The notes beneath the pieces were generated by a model that was given only the letters and a program-made list of their open reading frames with translations, was not told the DNA's origin and ran no database searches. From positions 1 to 51,269 of the forward strand of contig CAIXGS010000044.1 in NCBI GenBank assembly GCA_903919125.1: DNA of 51,269 nt, written 5' to 3'. Shown in pieces: positions 50,516 to 51,269 of the stretch. Both the position numbers and the translations under genes were made by a program. The stretch is from an uncultured Spartobacteria bacterium (GTDB lineage: Bacteria; Verrucomicrobiota; Verrucomicrobiia; Chthoniobacterales; Chthoniobacteraceae). Position 1 is the stretch's first letter. The number at the start of each line of letters is the position of its first letter.

Positions 50516-51269
50516 ATGTCAATTATACAAAAATATCACCAATTTGGAAATGAAAATCTACCTATTTATCGAAATGATAGCTATGGGCTTTATGCTCTAC
50601 AATCTCCATCTCCTGAATCAAATTCAGAAGAAATCGTTGAAAAGCAATATCCTGAAGGAGCTGAAGAGCAGACCCTCAGATTCTTCAACCCGGATCTAGC
50701 TATCGATGTTCAAAAAAAGCTAAAATCAAAGAAGCCCGACATTACGGGTGCCTTTGTTCTGCGCTATCTGCAATCGTGGAAAAAGGCAGCAGGCAAGGGG
50801 TTCACTGGAAGCAGGGTTCAGAATGCTGTTTATCGGTCTCTTGAGCAAATCGAGGACAATCTGCAGTGGATGGACAAAGCGACCGTTCAGAGAGCCATCG
50901 GGCGCTTGGAGAGGGCGTTTCCCAAGGACTTCAAGGTCGACCGGCTGGGCTCAAAGGTCACGAACTACCTGATAAGCGACCGTTTGACCCGTGACTACTT
51001 CGGCAAGCGGGCCCGGAACTTGAGTGTTCGCGTTAATGACGCGGTGCGTCATGGAATCTTGGAAGCAGTACTGGTGCGTAATCTGGAATATAAAACTCAA
51101 CCCGAGAATGTAACGAACCCAGTCACGGACGAAATTGGGCGCATCTACGGCGAAATGAGCGCCATGGCCCTTACTGCCCCGAGGGAGAGTCGAAACGCTG
51201 ACAATGAGGTAAAGAGAGCAATTCTGCCGTTTGGACGTCAGGCTGTGCAGGAGAGCATCTCAAATTTGA
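50516..51269 (+). CDS. Unknown island protein, truncated by window end
   Basis: The frame is open from the ATG at 50516 to the last base, 251 codons without a stop. The N-terminus is AT-rich and polar (MSIIQKYHQFGNENLPIYRN). From about residue 75 a helical part follows (ITGAFVLRYLQSWKKAAGKG, RSLEQIEDNLQWMDKATVQR and AIGRLERAFPKDFKVDRLG) that resembles a winged-helix replication or DNA-binding domain, but that assignment is weak. No good Shine-Dalgarno precedes the ATG. The protein is certainly longer than seen here. Confidence 0.6.
   Translation, partial: MSIIQKYHQFGNENLPIYRNDSYGLYALQSPSPESNSEEIVEKQYPEGAEEQTLRFFNPDLAIDVQKKLKSKKPDITGAFVLRYLQSWKKAAGKGFTGSRVQNAVYRSLEQIEDNLQWMDKATVQRAIGRLERAFPKDFKVDRLGSKVTNYLISDRLTRDYFGKRARNLSVRVNDAVRHGILEAVLVRNLEYKTQPENVTNPVTDEIGRIYGEMSAMALTAPRESRNADNEVKRAILPFGRQAVQESISNL

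Larger units (their letters stand above)
46284..51269. mobile_element. Left end of an integrative island inserted at the tmRNA 3' end (continues past window)
   Basis: The tmRNA fragment is at 46284-46345 and the tyrosine integrase starts 78 bp later. With the fragment on the minus strand, the chromosome must lie to the left and the island, then the restored ssrA gene, to the right. Gene content (integrase, nucleotidyltransferase pair, unknown genes, XRE regulator) and a fall in GC around 49.5-50.7 kb fit this. The right att copy is outside the window, so the extent and whether the island is still active are unknown. Confidence 0.7.

Noticed and set aside
1-51269. CRISPR arrays or complete rRNA operons
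   Set aside because: No regularly spaced direct repeats and no 16S/23S/5S signature were seen anywhere in the window; the only RNA-gene sequences are the tmRNA fragment and the predicted RNA.

Overview
The window looks like a chromosome segment of a Verrucomicrobiota bacterium, most likely class Opitutae. The clues, which are inferences from gene content and not a phylogeny, are a dapL-type lysine/murein aminotransferase, a double-length nucleoside diphosphate kinase, a bacterial deoxyhypusine-synthase-like protein, a Nudix/epimerase fusion, a FAD oxidoreductase with a golvesin-type tail, and rpoA-rplQ away from the ribosomal protein cluster. The DNA is moderately GC-rich up to about 43.6 kb and becomes visibly AT-richer at 49.5-50.7 kb.

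Layout. 0.3-4.8 kb is a sugar-acid catabolism locus. On the minus strand garR-garL-gudD (tartronate semialdehyde reductase, ketodeoxyglucarate aldolase, glucarate dehydratase) form an operon with an ATGA overlap, and a GntP-family permease is divergent from them. 4.8-12.95 kb holds housekeeping and orphan enzymes: ispE, gatC-gatA, a FIST sensor protein, a Nudix-epimerase fusion and a secreted FAD oxidoreductase. 13.1-16.5 kb encodes E1 alpha, E1 beta and E2 of a 2-oxoacid dehydrogenase complex with no E3 nearby. 16.8-21.2 kb carries ndk (two domains, the first degenerate, behind a structured leader), an aspartate aminotransferase, rpoA and rplQ with a strong terminator. 21.3-26.7 kb is a minus-strand run: deoxyhypusine synthase-like, hisD, surA-like, pdxA, ABC-2 permease. 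26.8-40.5 kb contains an ECF sigma factor with a long disordered N-terminus, dapL, rmlD-like reductase, histidine phosphatase, xseA, fabG, sixA-like, pgl, an IMPDH-like guaB, a thioredoxin-like protein, nadA and an MFS transporter.

40.5-46.3 kb is accessory chromosome. It has REP-like hairpins, a large exported InlB-repeat protein, a minus-strand block made of a predicted structured RNA (about 220 nt closed by a long-range helix, then an intrinsic terminator) followed by two small protein genes, a lipoprotein and small hypotheticals. The RNA plus small-protein block is the best candidate here for something undescribed. One of its proteins looks like a free-standing integrase arm-type DNA-binding domain.

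At 46,284 a 62-bp fragment matching the 3' end of a tmRNA gene (minus strand) lies next to a tyrosine integrase. From the orientation I infer an att site at the left edge of an integrated island that continues past the window end; the intact ssrA gene should lie to the right. The island carries a small nucleotidyltransferase with an overlapping 64-aa partner (possible toxin-antitoxin or phage-defence pair), two minus-strand genes of uncertain, perhaps replication-related role, a divergent XRE-type regulator with palindromic sites, and a long ORF cut by the window end.
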